From Methylophilaceae bacterium LSUCC0401 (GTDB lineage Bacteria > Pseudomonadota > Gammaproteobacteria > Burkholderiales > Methylophilaceae), in NCBI GenBank assembly GCA_024919035.1, contig CP103442.1:868001-932000 (forward strand): 64,000 nt of DNA, in the 5' to 3' direction. Below, piece by piece: positions 29,507-39,522 of this stretch. The notes below the pieces were generated by a model that saw only the letters and a program-made list of their open reading frames with translations, was not told the origin of the DNA and did no database searches. Within the stretch, counting starts at the first letter, position 1, and each line of letters begins with the position of its first letter. Both the position numbers and the translations under genes were made by a program.

Positions 29507-30241
29507 TCAAGCTTTAAGAATTTTTTTTTGCGCCTCAAAAGCTAAATGAAATCCCATAGTTGCCGTGACCATCACAGAAGATCCATAGCCAGAACAACTT
29601 AAGTTGTTAGAAAGGTCATCGCATAGATCAGGCTTGATGACCTGCTCGTTAGAAAAAACCGATGGAATACCTAATCTTTTTTTGGTGGGATATCTTTTTT
29701 TTAATACTTTTCTTAATTTTGCTAATAGCGGATCACCAAAAGTTTCAAATAAATCTGCCGATTGAATCATCGAGGGGTTTTTTCTTCCCCCTGCTCCCCC
29801 AGACATCAAAAGATTTATTTTTTTTCTAAGACAATGCTCAACCAATTCAACCTTGACTGAAACTTGATCAATGGCATCGATGACCACATCCATATTTTGA
29901 TGAATCAGTGTTTCTATATTTGCTGCATCCAGAAACTGATCGATCAAATTCAGTTTACAATCTGCATTTATGTGGGTGACTCTTTCTGCTAAGGCACGAA
30001 TTTTAGACATGCCCACATTATGTTCATAGGCTTGAATTTGACGATTGATATTGGATGCCACCAGATGATCCATATCAATTAAAGTTAATTCACCAAAACC
30101 TTGCCTCACCAAACTTTCAACCACCCAAGAACCAACACCCCCCAAGCCAATCACACAAATATGACTCTGACTAATTTGCTCAAATTGATCTTTTCCGAGT
30201 AAATTTTGCGTACTTAAAAAATTATCTTTGATTGCTGGCAT
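29507..30241 (-). CDS. tcdA: tRNA threonylcarbamoyladenosine dehydratase
   Basis: A 244-residue E1-like (ThiF/MoeB-fold) ATPase that cyclises t6A37 of tRNA to ct6A. The ATP loop is IGLGGVGSWVVESLVRQG, and DAIDQVSVK follows, as in TcdA/CsdL. The E. coli partner CsdA/CsdE is not in the window, but two cysteine desulfurases are, at 45-47 kb. It sits 2 nt after acpS at the end of the lepA-acpS operon. Confidence 0.9.
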   Translation of the reverse strand: MPAIKDNFLSTQNLLGKDQFEQISQSHICVIGLGGVGSWVVESLVRQGFGELTLIDMDHLVASNINRQIQAYEHNVGMSKIRALAERVTHINADCKLNLIDQFLDAANIETLIHQNMDVVIDAIDQVSVKVELVEHCLRKKINLLMSGGAGGRKNPSMIQSADLFETFGDPLLAKLRKVLKKRYPTKKRLGIPSVFSNEQVIKPDLCDDLSNNLSCSGYGSSVMVTATMGFHLAFEAQKKILKA

Positions 30242-30243
30242 CG

Positions 30244-30621
30244 TTATTTTTCAAGAATGACCACAGCACTCGCAATTCTTTTTTCATCAGAAATAGATAA
30301 GTGATAACGGATGATATGCTGTTCTTGCAGATAAGCATTGATTTTTTCATCTAAAACCAAATAAGGTTGACCCACTAAATTATTAATGACCTGTATTCCG
30401 TGAAATGTGACTGGATGTCGAAATCCAATGCCTAAGGCTTTTGAAAAAGCCTCCTTAGCTGCAAATCTCTTTGCCAAAAATTGGATCTGATTTTTTTTAG
30501 TCCTAAAAATATCATACTCTTCTGCATTCAGAATTCTTTTTGCAAAATGATCGCCAAATTTCTCATAAATTTTTTTTATTCGCTCGATCTCAACGACATC
30601 ATTTCCAATCCCAAAAATCAT
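30244..30621 (-). CDS. acpS: Holo-[acyl-carrier-protein] synthase
   Basis: AcpS transfers 4'-phosphopantetheine from CoA to acyl carrier protein. 125 residues. GIGNDVVEIERIKK holds the metal-binding aspartate, and RFAAKEAFSKALG is the second signature. It follows pdxJ by one base, the conserved pdxJ-acpS pair. Confidence 0.96.
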   Translation of the reverse strand: MIFGIGNDVVEIERIKKIYEKFGDHFAKRILNAEEYDIFRTKKNQIQFLAKRFAAKEAFSKALGIGFRHPVTFHGIQVINNLVGQPYLVLDEKINAYLQEQHIIRYHLSISDEKRIASAVVILEK

Positions 30622-30622
30622 G

Positions 30623-31333
30623 CTATACCTTAATTAAAGATTTCATTTTCTTAATAGCGTTATCCCAACCAATGAATAATGCCTCAGCAACAATCGCATG
30701 GCCTATATTCAGCTCATCAATTTGTTTCACCGCAGTCATGGCGGAAACATTCTTATAATTTAGTCCATGACCTGCATTAACAACCAGATTATGCTGAGCT
30801 GCATATTCTGCCATCCTGGTTATCTTTTCAAGCTCTAATTGTTGCTGTTTCCCATGGGTATCCGCATAATGCCCGGTATGAAGTTCAATCACAGGAACCT
30901 TCATCTTAATCGCACAATCAATCACTTCTATATCAGGAGCAATAAACAATGACACCCTAATGCCATGATCAGCAAGTTCACGAACAATTGTTTTGATCTG
31001 AGAATAATAATTTTTAAGATCCAAGCCTCCCTCTGTTGTTCTTTCCTCTCTTCTTTCAGGGACAATACAAACATCTTCAGGCATGATTTCTAAAGCAATC
31101 TTTAACATTTCCTCTGTGGCCGCCATCTCTAGATTCATTTTTGTTTGGATAATGGGTTTTAAATCAAATAAATCTTGATCTTGCATGTGTCTGCGGTCTT
31201 CTCTGAGATGTAAGGTAATGCTATCCGCTCCGGATGATTCAGCAATCCTTACTGCATCCACAATACTGGGATATGATGTTCCCCGTGCTTGTCTGATTGT
31301 TGCAATGTGATCAATATTTACCCCAAGCCTCAT
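30623..31333 (-). CDS. pdxJ: Pyridoxine 5'-phosphate synthase
   Basis: PdxJ condenses 3-amino-2-oxopropyl phosphate with deoxyxylulose phosphate to make pyridoxine phosphate. The 236-residue TIM barrel begins LGVNIDHIATIRQARGTSYP and includes VPERREERTTEGGLDL and ELHTGHYAD, both family signatures. Its start overlaps the recO stop by 4 nt. PLP from this route supplies GlyA, CysM and the desulfurases of the window. Confidence 0.97.
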   Translation of the reverse strand: MRLGVNIDHIATIRQARGTSYPSIVDAVRIAESSGADSITLHLREDRRHMQDQDLFDLKPIIQTKMNLEMAATEEMLKIALEIMPEDVCIVPERREERTTEGGLDLKNYYSQIKTIVRELADHGIRVSLFIAPDIEVIDCAIKMKVPVIELHTGHYADTHGKQQQLELEKITRMAEYAAQHNLVVNAGHGLNYKNVSAMTAVKQIDELNIGHAIVAEALFIGWDNAIKKMKSLIKV

Positions 31334-32040
31334 TTTCTTTCCATTTCATTTTTTAAAAATAATTCTTTAGTATTTAATGTCTCATTGCCCATGTAATAAT
31401 TGATTAGATAACGCATTAATGATTTACTCTCCTTTGCTGTTGCTGGATCTTGGTAATCATCCTTGGCCATATCCAGAAGTGTCTTGCCTCTCAATTTAAT
31501 TCCATGGTTGGTTTTATCCAATAAAGATGCACCGTACTCTGCTTCAAATCTATACAGTTGGTCAGCAATAATATCATTATCATCCTCATCCACTAAAAGT
31601 TTGACTTGATATCCAAGCTCTTCAAGTAACTTGATCTCAAAACGTCTGAGAATTTTTTCATAATCCTTTGATGATGATAGCTGATGAAGACAAGTATGGT
31701 AAAAATTAAAAAAACTTTGTACAGGCTCATCCTTTGGGAGCAGCTTGATTAAAAGTTCATTCATGTAAAATCCACACACTAATCCTTGCTCTTGCAATCC
31801 GAGATATTTTGAAGTCCATTCCACGCTAAATAAAGTTTTTAAATCCCCACTCCCAGACCAAGTCCCTTGAACCTGTTGGAAGGGTTGCAGATATCCTCTG
31901 AGTAAAGATCGGGGTCTTCGGGCACCTTTAGCTAATAAGGATAATCTTCCATAATTTTCAGAAAATACCTCAACTAAAAGACTAGTTTCTTTGAAAGGAT
32001 AGGTGTGAAGAATATAAATATTTTGTTCGTCAAAACGCAT
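31330..32040 (-). CDS. recO: DNA repair protein RecO
   Basis: RecO loads RecA onto SSB-coated gaps with RecR. 236 residues. An N-terminal OB fold (YILHTYPFKETSLLVEVFSENYGRLSLLAKGARRPRS) is followed by a helical domain. I see no four-cysteine zinc finger, as is common in proteobacterial RecO. It lies between era and pdxJ, the conserved order. Confidence 0.93.
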   Translation of the reverse strand: MRFDEQNIYILHTYPFKETSLLVEVFSENYGRLSLLAKGARRPRSLLRGYLQPFQQVQGTWSGSGDLKTLFSVEWTSKYLGLQEQGLVCGFYMNELLIKLLPKDEPVQSFFNFYHTCLHQLSSSKDYEKILRRFEIKLLEELGYQVKLLVDEDDNDIIADQLYRFEAEYGASLLDKTNHGIKLRGKTLLDMAKDDYQDPATAKESKSLMRYLINYYMGNETLNTKELFLKNEMERK

Positions 32041-32044
32041 TGCA

Positions 32045-32926
32045 TTATATTCCCAATGACTTTAATGCTCTGGCATCATCAAACCAATTTTTTTGCACCT
32101 TGACCCAAACTTCTAACCACACTTTAGAGCCAAATAATTTTTCCATATCTCTGCGCGAATCTGAGGATATTTTTTTGAGTTTTTCACCATCTTTTCCAAT
32201 GAGTAATGGCTTTTGACTGTCTTTGTCGACTAAAATCGATGCAAATACTCTTCTTAAATTACCTGTGGTCTGAAAATCATCTATTTCAACGGCAATCACA
32301 TAAGGAAGTTCGTCTCCCGTTAAACGAAAGATTTTTTCGCGAATGATTTCAGCTGCTAAAAATCGTTCATTTTTATCAGTAATTTCATCCGCATCAAAAA
32401 TAAAAGGTTGCTGTGGAAGAAATTCTCGAATTTCATCTAAGATCACTCGTTGGTTATCTTTGAGCTTAATAGAAGCAGGGATAATTTTTTTAAAAAAATC
32501 AAGTTCTGTATTGAGTTTTATTAACTCTAAGATCTGATTCTTATTTTTAATTTTATCAATTTTATTGATGAGATTGATAATGGGGACACTTTTTGGGATC
32601 TGATCTAATAGTTTTTTTTCAACCTCATTTAATTCGTTTGGCTCAGACATAAAAATGACTAAATCGACATCATGCATCACTGAAGTCACAGACTTATTCA
32701 TTCTTTTATTCATTTCATTTAAGAATTTTTGCTGATAGCCGGGGGTATCAACAAATATATACTGTGTATTCTCTATAGTATGGATTCCTAAGATCTGATT
32801 TCGCGTGGTTTGCGCTTTTCTGGAGGTAATGGACAGTTTCTGGCCCAGAATAAAATTGAGTAAGGTTGACTTGCCAACATTAGGTTGACCGATGATTGCT
32901 ACCTTGCCGCATCTTTGGTCCATCAT
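32045..32926 (-). CDS. era: GTPase Era
   Basis: Era binds the 16S 3' end and helps 30S assembly. 293 residues. G1 GQPNVGKSTLLN, G3 DTPGYQ and G4 NKIDK are clear; a C-terminal KH domain has LLIGKDGEKLKKI. The start overlaps the rnc stop by 4 nt, so it is coupled to RNase III, which also acts on rRNA. Confidence 0.97.
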   Translation of the reverse strand: MMDQRCGKVAIIGQPNVGKSTLLNFILGQKLSITSRKAQTTRNQILGIHTIENTQYIFVDTPGYQQKFLNEMNKRMNKSVTSVMHDVDLVIFMSEPNELNEVEKKLLDQIPKSVPIINLINKIDKIKNKNQILELIKLNTELDFFKKIIPASIKLKDNQRVILDEIREFLPQQPFIFDADEITDKNERFLAAEIIREKIFRLTGDELPYVIAVEIDDFQTTGNLRRVFASILVDKDSQKPLLIGKDGEKLKKISSDSRRDMEKLFGSKVWLEVWVKVQKNWFDDARALKSLGI

Positions 32927-33609
32927 GTTAATTTTTCTTTTACCAATGGCATGGTAATGGTAGCGGCTTCTTGTTCTGCCGCACGCCTTGAAGGACCTGA
33001 AGCTTCAGCTGATAGGCTTAATTGTTGAACCGAACACCTTACAATAAATTCCTGTGCATGCGCTTCACCTTTAATGTCAATCACTTCATACTTTGGAAGC
33101 ATTAATTTTTTAGATTGCAAAAGTTCTTGTAATGCTGTTTTTGAATCCTTATCAATTCTTGCTGGATTGATTTGATCTAACCAATCATTAAAATTATTGA
33201 GGATAAACTGTTGCGCAGGTGTCAAACCTCCATCCAAATATAATGCGCCAATAATCGCTTCAAAACAGTCTGCAAGAATAGAAGGTCTTCTCCATCCCGC
33301 ACTTTTTAATTCGCCTTCACCAAGTAGAATAAAGTCACCTAACTTTATTTTTGAGGCCACCTCTGCCAAAGCACTTGCTTTGACTAATGAAGCCCTGAGT
33401 CGACTTAAATCTCCTTCAGGCAAATTGGGAAATTTTTTAAACAATGACTCGGCAATCGTAAAATTAAGTATGCTATCTCCAAGAAATTCCAGACGTTCAT
33501 TATTTTCCCCATCATAACTTCGATGCGTCAAAGCCTTTTCTAGCAGCTTAATGTCTTTAAAAGAATAATTTAATAATTCAATTAATTGTTTTATTGTCAA
33601 ATCATCCAT
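32923..33609 (-). CDS. rnc: Ribonuclease III
   Basis: RNase III cuts double-stranded RNA, including the rRNA stems seen at 22-27 kb in this window. 228 residues. The signature NERLEFLGDSILNF and a second acidic site (DCFEAIIGALYLD) make the catalytic centre; residues 155-225 are a dsRNA-binding domain ending in SGPSRRAAEQEAA. Overlaps lepB by one base. Confidence 0.96.
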   Translation of the reverse strand: MDDLTIKQLIELLNYSFKDIKLLEKALTHRSYDGENNERLEFLGDSILNFTIAESLFKKFPNLPEGDLSRLRASLVKASALAEVASKIKLGDFILLGEGELKSAGWRRPSILADCFEAIIGALYLDGGLTPAQQFILNNFNDWLDQINPARIDKDSKTALQELLQSKKLMLPKYEVIDIKGEAHAQEFIVRCSVQQLSLSAEASGPSRRAAEQEAATITMPLVKEKLT

Positions 33610-34352
33610 TATTTAATCCAAGAACCTATACGATTAAAATCATTAAAGTTTAACCAAATCACAAACGCTTTACCCACCAACAAATGGTCTGGGACAAATC
33701 CCCATACTCGACTGTCTGATGAATTATCTCTATTGTCCCCCATAGCAAAATAATGACCCTCAGGGACAGTAAATTCAAAAGTTTCCGATGGGATGTCATG
33801 AATCAAAATCGAATGACTCAGGTTATTATTTGTCTCTAAAAATTCTTTAGCTTTTAAACTCAAGTCCGCATTTAGCTGATACTCATAATTTCCTATGAAG
33901 GATTGTGGCAATGCTTGATTATTAATAAATAATTTTTTGTTGTCATAGCGGATGGCATCACCTGGAAGACCAATCACTCTTTTAATATAGTCAATGGAGG
34001 GGTCTTTTGGGTAATGAAACACAAAAACATCCCCTCGTTGAGGAGAACCAATTTTATAAATTAATTTATTAAAGACCGGTAATCTCAATCCGTAAGCAAA
34101 TTTATTAACGGCAATGAAATCACCCGCAATTAATGTCGGCATCATAGAACCTGAAGGAATCTTAAATGGCTCAATCAAGAACGTTCTAATGACAAACACT
34201 AACAACAGAATAGGGAAAAATTCTCGGGCAATTTTTATTCCTTTTAATAGCCACGAATTTGATGAGGACTGTGAAATTTTAAATAAAACATCAACTAGAA
34301 AAACTAAGCCAAATAATAAGGTTGACGCCATTAAGATGATTGCAAAAATCAT
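33609..34352 (-). CDS. lepB: Signal peptidase I
   Basis: LepB removes Sec signal peptides at the outer face of the inner membrane. 247 residues, with an N-terminal membrane segment, a second near residue 45-60, the catalytic serine in [12 protein letters not shown], the general-base lysine in [12 protein letters not shown] and the box [11 protein letters not shown]. Usual order lepA-lepB-rnc. Confidence 0.95.
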   Translation of the reverse strand: MIFAIILMASTLLFGLVFLVDVLFKISQSSSNSWLLKGIKIAREFFPILLLVFVIRTFLIEPFKIPSGSMMPTLIAGDFIAVNKFAYGLRLPVFNKLIYKIGSPQRGDVFVFHYPKDPSIDYIKRVIGLPGDAIRYDNKKLFINNQALPQSFIGNYEYQLNADLSLKAKEFLETNNNLSHSILIHDIPSETFEFTVPEGHYFAMGDNRDNSSDSRVWGFVPDHLLVGKAFVIWLNFNDFNRIGSWIK

Positions 34353-36145
34353 TTCTCATCCACTTTCAAAATCGCTAAAAAAGCTTCTTGAGGTATTTCA
34401 ACATTACCCACTTGTTTCATTCTCTTTTTTCCTTCTTTTTGTTTTTCTAACAATTTTCTTTTTCTACTCACGTCACCGCCATAACATTTTGCCAAAACGT
34501 TTTTTCGCATAGCTTTTACGGTCTCACGAGCAATAATATTCGCTCCAATTGCCGATTGAATGGCTACATCAAACATTTGCCTTGGGATCAATTCTCTCAT
34601 TTTAGCAGCTAGATCTCGCCCTCTATATTTACTATTTAACCGATGCACAATGGTTGATAGCGCATCGACTCGCTCACCATTAACAAGAATATCTAATTTA
34701 ACCAGATCAGAGGCTCTAAATTCTAAAAAATCATAATCCATGGAGGCATATCCTCTCGATACAGATTTTAACTTATCAAAGAAATCTAAAACCACCTCAT
34801 TTAATGGGATTTCATAGGTCAGCATGACCTGCCTCCCCAAGTATTGCATATTTTTTTGCTCCCCCCTCTTTTCATTGGCTAAAGTCATAACAGGTCCAAC
34901 ATAATCTTGGGGCATTAAAATATTTAAGGTAATTATAGGTTCACGAATTTCCTCGATGGTTGAAAGGTCAGGAAGTTTTGATGGATTTTCAATTTGTTTT
35001 ATGTCCCCATTTTTTAACAATAACTCGTATACCACTGTTGGTGCAGTAGTAATCAGTTCCATCTCGTATTCTCTCTCTAACCTCTCCTGAATAATATCCA
35101 TATGCAGCAGGCCTAAAAATCCACATCGAAAACCAAACCCAAGCGCACTTGAATTTTCTGGTTCAAAATGTAGAGAAGCATCATTTAAGCTTAACTTCTC
35201 AAGGGAGGTTCTGAGTGCCTCAAATTGATTAGACTCGACCGGATAAAGACCTGCAAACACTTGAGGTTTGATTTCTCTAAATCCCGGTAGCGGGGATTCT
35301 GCCGGTTTTGCGGTATGGGTAATGGTATCTCCCACTTTAGCGATTGCTAATTCTTTGATTCCAGCAATCACAAAACCCACTTCACCCGCCTCAAGCCTTT
35401 CTTTGATGAGTGGTTTTGGTGTAAAAACACCAACTTGATCAGCATTAAAATATCGCCCATTCGACATTAAAGTTATTTTGTCTTTGGTCGTTAACACACC
35501 CTCGACAATTCTTACCAACATAACTACGCCCACATAATTATCAAACCATGCATCAATGATTAAACCTTGGAGATTATTTTTTGGGTCACCTTTAGGCGGT
35601 GGAACAAAGGAGACTATTTTTTCTAATATGTCTGGAATTCCCAAACCGGTTTTCGCCGAGCAAGGAATTGCATCTGATGCATCAATGCCAATAACATCCT
35701 CTATTTCGCCTTTGACCCGCTCAGGATCAGCTGATGCCAGATCAATTTTATTGAGCACGGTAAAGACTTCGACATTTTGATCCAGTGCCGTGTAACAATT
35801 GGCGACTGTTTGCGCTTCAACTCCCTGAGAGGCATCCACCACCAATAATCCGCCTTCACAGGCTGCCAATGAGCGACTGACCTCATAAGTAAAATCAACA
35901 TGCCCAGGGGTATCAATTAAATTTAAAATGTAATCCTGTCCATTATTGGCTTTATATTTCAAAGTCACTGTTTGAGCTTTAATGGTAATGCCTCGCTCAC
36001 GCTCAAGATCCATCGAGTCAAGAACTTGGTCATCCATTTCTCGATCCTCTAAACCTCCACATGACTGAATTAAGCGATCGGCTAGCGTAGACTTACCATG
36101 GTCAATGTGAGCAATAATTGAAAAGTTTCTAATATTTTTTTGCAT
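34349..36145 (-). CDS. lepA: Elongation factor 4 (LepA)
   Basis: A ribosomal back-translocase/assembly GTPase of 598 residues. G1 [13 protein letters not shown], switch motifs [12 protein letters not shown] and DTPGHVDF, G4 NKIDL. The C-terminal LepA-specific domain with [25 protein letters not shown] is complete. First gene of the lepA-lepB-rnc-era-recO-pdxJ-acpS-tcdA unit. Confidence 0.97.
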   Translation of the reverse strand: MQKNIRNFSIIAHIDHGKSTLADRLIQSCGGLEDREMDDQVLDSMDLERERGITIKAQTVTLKYKANNGQDYILNLIDTPGHVDFTYEVSRSLAACEGGLLVVDASQGVEAQTVANCYTALDQNVEVFTVLNKIDLASADPERVKGEIEDVIGIDASDAIPCSAKTGLGIPDILEKIVSFVPPPKGDPKNNLQGLIIDAWFDNYVGVVMLVRIVEGVLTTKDKITLMSNGRYFNADQVGVFTPKPLIKERLEAGEVGFVIAGIKELAIAKVGDTITHTAKPAESPLPGFREIKPQVFAGLYPVESNQFEALRTSLEKLSLNDASLHFEPENSSALGFGFRCGFLGLLHMDIIQERLEREYEMELITTAPTVVYELLLKNGDIKQIENPSKLPDLSTIEEIREPIITLNILMPQDYVGPVMTLANEKRGEQKNMQYLGRQVMLTYEIPLNEVVLDFFDKLKSVSRGYASMDYDFLEFRASDLVKLDILVNGERVDALSTIVHRLNSKYRGRDLAAKMRELIPRQMFDVAIQSAIGANIIARETVKAMRKNVLAKCYGGDVSRKRKLLEKQKEGKKRMKQVGNVEIPQEAFLAILKVDEK

Positions 36146-36169
36146 GAAAGTTTAATAATATGAACAAAT

Positions 36170-36189
36170 AAAGGCGCCTACGCGCCTTT
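36170..36189. terminator. Hairpin between mucD and lepA
   Basis: AAAGGCGC / GCGCCTTT around a 4-nt loop. On the minus strand it follows the mucD stop by 27 nt and is followed by ATTTGTTC, so it may partly end the rpoE-mucD transcript. No long T-run. Confidence 0.5.
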
Positions 36190-36216
36190 GAATTTGTGAT
36201 TTTACCCTAATCAATT

Positions 36217-37626
36217 CTAATTGGTTATTTTAATTGGAACGTAAAGTGTATCCCCGTTACGGTAAACCAATAAAGCAATCGTTTTACCTTTTGCGATCTT
36301 TTTAATGGCTTGATTAAACGACTGCGCTGATGAGACAGGGTTATTATTTAATCCTAAAATCACATCGCCTTGTCTAATACCAGCATTCAGCGCAGCATCT
36401 GCAGCTTCGACGACTAAAACACCAGCATTTTCTTTGATTTGTTTTTTCTGCTGCGGTGTCAAATCTTTCACAACCAATCCAATTCTATTTTTTTTGGCTT
36501 GTTCAGAATTTTTTCGCGCAACTACCATATCATCAGTCGGCATTTCACCAATGGTTATGGTTAAACTTTGTTCTTTCCCTTGTCTTAAGATGACAACAGA
36601 CACTTCTGTATTTGGCTTTGTCGCAGAAACAAATTTAGGTAAATCTGAGGATGTTTTAATGTCTTTTTCATTAAACTTAAGAATCACATCGCCAGGTTTA
36701 AGTCCACCCTTCTCAGCTGGAGACTCTTTTTCCACGCCGGCAACCAGAGCACCTTGGGTTGTTTTCATTCCAAATGATTCTGAAAGTTCTTTGCTAATTT
36801 CTTGAATGGCAATTCCCAGCCAACCTCTTGAAACTTTTCCATCTTTTTGGAGTTGCTCAGCCACATTAATGGCAACATCAATCGGAATCGCAAAAGAGAG
36901 TCCCATATAACCCCCTGTTCTCGAATATATTTGAGAATTAATTCCTACAACTTCACCTGAAGTATTAAATAAGGGGCCACCTGAATTACCAGGATTAATT
37001 GCTACATCTGTTTGAATAAAAGGTACATAATTTTCTTGCGGTAAATTTCTGCCCAACGCACTCACAACTCCAACAGTCATGGTGCTTTCCAAACCAAAAG
37101 GTGAGCCAATAGCCGCTACCCACTCGCCGACCTTAAGTTTTGCAGGGTCGCCAATAGTTACTTTGGGTAAATTGTCTGCCTTAATTTTTAAAACCGCAAC
37201 ATCGGTCCTTTTATCAACCCCAAGCACCTCAGCTTGAATTTCTCTCTGATCATTTAATTTAACTATAACCGTGTCTGCATCATTTACCACATGCGCATTT
37301 GTGATCACAATACCTTTGGTATCAATAATGAAGCCTGAGCCGGTTCCCATGACTTGCTTTTCCTGTGGAGCTGTATTTCCATTCGGAGGAATTCCCCCCG
37401 GGAAACCAGGTATACCAAATCGCTTAAAAAACTCTTGCAAATGTTCATCGTATGGAAAAGGCGGTGTGTTGCCTGCTGGCGTCACGGTGTTTTTGATTGA
37501 GGTAATATTGACAACTGTTTTTCCTTGATTTTCAGCAAGCTCGGTAAAGTCAGGAAGAGTGATTGCATTACTGATTAATGAAATCAAGATTGCACATAAT
37601 GAAATTACAGTTTTAAAGCATTTCAT
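36217..37626 (-). CDS. mucD: Periplasmic Do-type serine protease (MucD/DegQ)
   Basis: This 469-residue exported protease/chaperone degrades misfolded periplasmic proteins. Signal peptide to about residue 21. The triad is visible as His in ITNAHVV, Asp in DKRTDVAVLK and Ser in NPGNSGGPLF. Two PDZ domains follow (SRGWLGIAIQ..; LVVKDLTPQQ..). Its position after rseC in an rpoE operon is that of mucD, which in Pseudomonas lowers the RpoE stress signal. Confidence 0.94.
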   Translation of the reverse strand: MKCFKTVISLCAILISLISNAITLPDFTELAENQGKTVVNITSIKNTVTPAGNTPPFPYDEHLQEFFKRFGIPGFPGGIPPNGNTAPQEKQVMGTGSGFIIDTKGIVITNAHVVNDADTVIVKLNDQREIQAEVLGVDKRTDVAVLKIKADNLPKVTIGDPAKLKVGEWVAAIGSPFGLESTMTVGVVSALGRNLPQENYVPFIQTDVAINPGNSGGPLFNTSGEVVGINSQIYSRTGGYMGLSFAIPIDVAINVAEQLQKDGKVSRGWLGIAIQEISKELSESFGMKTTQGALVAGVEKESPAEKGGLKPGDVILKFNEKDIKTSSDLPKFVSATKPNTEVSVVILRQGKEQSLTITIGEMPTDDMVVARKNSEQAKKNRIGLVVKDLTPQQKKQIKENAGVLVVEAADAALNAGIRQGDVILGLNNNPVSSAQSFNQAIKKIAKGKTIALLVYRNGDTLYVPIKITN

Positions 37627-37649
37627 AAAAAAACATCTCCTAAATAAAC

Positions 37650-38063
37650 TTATTTACTGATTGTCAGATTCAAATCCAAGCCTGAGGATTTTGTATACTT
37701 TCGACTTATGAGAATCCCAAAAAAAATACCGAAAATAGCCCCCAATAAGGAATAACCAACACTATTCGAATAATATTGTGCCAATGATAAAAAAAACAAG
37801 AGTGACGTGAGTGGAACAAAATAAATCATTAGAGAAATTTTTAAAAGCTTTCTTTCATCATAATGAATATTGACGATGTCTCCTTGCTTTACCTTAACAT
37901 TATTATCAACCGCGATCATATCACTTTTATGATTCAAAAATTTACCCCACAGGGAGTTACCACAGCCTTGGTTTTTACCACATAAGCCGCAGGGTTGATC
38001 ACGGTATGACTCTAAAAAAATTTTAGAGCTCGTAATCTTGACCACAATCCCTTTATCACTCAT
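37650..38063 (-). CDS. rseC: SoxR-reducing system/RseC family protein
   Basis: A 137-residue inner-membrane protein (RseC/MucC) with an N-terminal cysteine cluster CGLCGKNQGCG and two membrane helices (about 75-95 and 103-120). It modulates RpoE activity or reduces SoxR in relatives. It overlaps the rseB stop by 8 nt. Confidence 0.88.
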   Translation of the reverse strand: MSDKGIVVKITSSKIFLESYRDQPCGLCGKNQGCGNSLWGKFLNHKSDMIAVDNNVKVKQGDIVNIHYDERKLLKISLMIYFVPLTSLLFFLSLAQYYSNSVGYSLLGAIFGIFFGILISRKYTKSSGLDLNLTISK

Positions 38064-39009
38064 TACTTAATTTGACGTTATCAGTCAAGCTAGACAAAGT
38101 AGTCATTGGAACAGCTCCGACTGCCATGATCTGATAACCTTGTTTGTATTGAGCATGAATGTTGTTTGAACCCCTTCGAGTCGAACCAGTTTGCGGTTTT
38201 TGATTCTTAGGAACAGGATGTATAAAGACTGAAATAAAGGATAAGCCATCAGTGAATACTATTTGGTGGGCAATCGCATTCAAGCCTGAGTAACGTTTAG
38301 CAGAATAGCTCATCTCTTCAAAACCTTGAGGTAATTGTTCAATACTCCAAAATTTTCGGACAGATTGTGATAATTGATTTTCTTCGTTAATAATATATTT
38401 TTTTTGAGGATCAAGATTTGGACGAAACCAGCTCACATCCTCATTAGAGAGAAATTCTAAATTTGCAAAAGAGATGTTTTCAATGGTTTTTTGATTATTA
38501 TCAATGACCATTAATTTAAGAGGCAAGCTGGTCTCATCATCAAGCCATAAATGATAATTAAAGCGATATTGATCTTTTGGACTTAGCACAAGCATTGTCG
38601 ATGGTCGATTCGCCACTCGGAACGCTCCCCCATTAAAAATAGAATAATTTTCCTTTAACTTTTCAACACTGGTTGGAAAAATATTAGGAAACAGACGAGC
38701 ATTTTTTTTTCTCTTGATAAGAATCTTATCATGATCATTGTCGTATAAAACTGCATCTGTTTGATGCATCAATAATAAATTAGGTGCACCATCTATCTTT
38801 TCAATTTTCAAAAATTCTTCATTTTTGTGATTGACATGAATTATCCGAGTTGAGTTTATATCTTGTTTTTCATCAACAGTATTTAATATCCCTGAATAGC
38901 ATAGGTTTTGGCTTGCAAGGGATGCTTGATTAATTTTTTCCCAAAGATCTGACTCAGAGGCAGCCATCCCTGAAAAAGAGACAAAAAGCAGGAATAGGAA
39001 TCTGAGCAT
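38056..39009 (-). CDS. rseB: Sigma-E regulatory protein RseB/MucB
   Basis: A 317-residue periplasmic sensor that protects RseA from proteolysis and may detect lipid or LPS stress. Signal peptide to about residue 17 (FLLFVSFSGMAA). N-terminal domain with CYSGILNTVDEKQ..., and the C-terminal domain with SPKDQYRFNYHLWLDDETSLPLK; both are of the MucB/RseB family. It lies one base after rseA. Confidence 0.92.
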   Translation of the reverse strand: MLRFLFLLFVSFSGMAASESDLWEKINQASLASQNLCYSGILNTVDEKQDINSTRIIHVNHKNEEFLKIEKIDGAPNLLLMHQTDAVLYDNDHDKILIKRKKNARLFPNIFPTSVEKLKENYSIFNGGAFRVANRPSTMLVLSPKDQYRFNYHLWLDDETSLPLKLMVIDNNQKTIENISFANLEFLSNEDVSWFRPNLDPQKKYIINEENQLSQSVRKFWSIEQLPQGFEEMSYSAKRYSGLNAIAHQIVFTDGLSFISVFIHPVPKNQKPQTGSTRRGSNNIHAQYKQGYQIMAVGAVPMTTLSSLTDNVKLSNE

Positions 39010-39010
39010 A

Positions 39011-39487
39011 CTAAATATTGGGCTGATATCCAGCTTCTAAATAGTAATTTGGATTTCGTGTTGTATTTGAAAAATGATCTTCAATAATTTCAAGAGATAC
39101 ATCGTCAGACGCTAAAAAATCATTTGACGAAAAATTATTGGACGATGCATTGAAATAAAAATTTGTAGCCCAGGAAATTACTAAAGCAACTACTAGCCCT
39201 AATGTAAATACAAGCACATATTTCTTATAATCAAAACTAACTGAAGATTGATTGGGTCTAAAGAAACCATTATTAAACTGAGTAGGTTCATTATTAATTT
39301 TTGACATGATTTTTGAAGTCAGCATAGGGTCAACTTCTGAATACTCATTATTTAACACATCGCTAATCATTTGATATGTTTTATATTTTGATAAAGCACT
39401 AGGATTTTTTGCGAGCTCATTGAGGCTGATATCAAGATCTTTACCTTTCAACTCATTATCAAAAATTGATGATACTCTTTCAGACAT
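39011..39487 (-). CDS. rseA: Anti-sigma-E factor RseA/MucA
   Basis: A 158-residue single-pass inner-membrane protein. The N-terminal cytoplasmic domain (MSERVSSIFDNELKG..) binds RpoE; a membrane helix lies at about 76-96 (VLVFTLGLVVALVISW). The periplasmic part of about 60 residues is short and acidic. Proteolysis by DegS/RseP would release RpoE. It follows rpoE by 35 nt. Confidence 0.88.
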   Translation of the reverse strand: MSERVSSIFDNELKGKDLDISLNELAKNPSALSKYKTYQMISDVLNNEYSEVDPMLTSKIMSKINNEPTQFNNGFFRPNQSSVSFDYKKYVLVFTLGLVVALVISWATNFYFNASSNNFSSNDFLASDDVSLEIIEDHFSNTTRNPNYYLEAGYQPNI

Positions 39488-39522
39488 TTAATGTAGTTCC
39501 TTACGTAATAATCGTATAATTT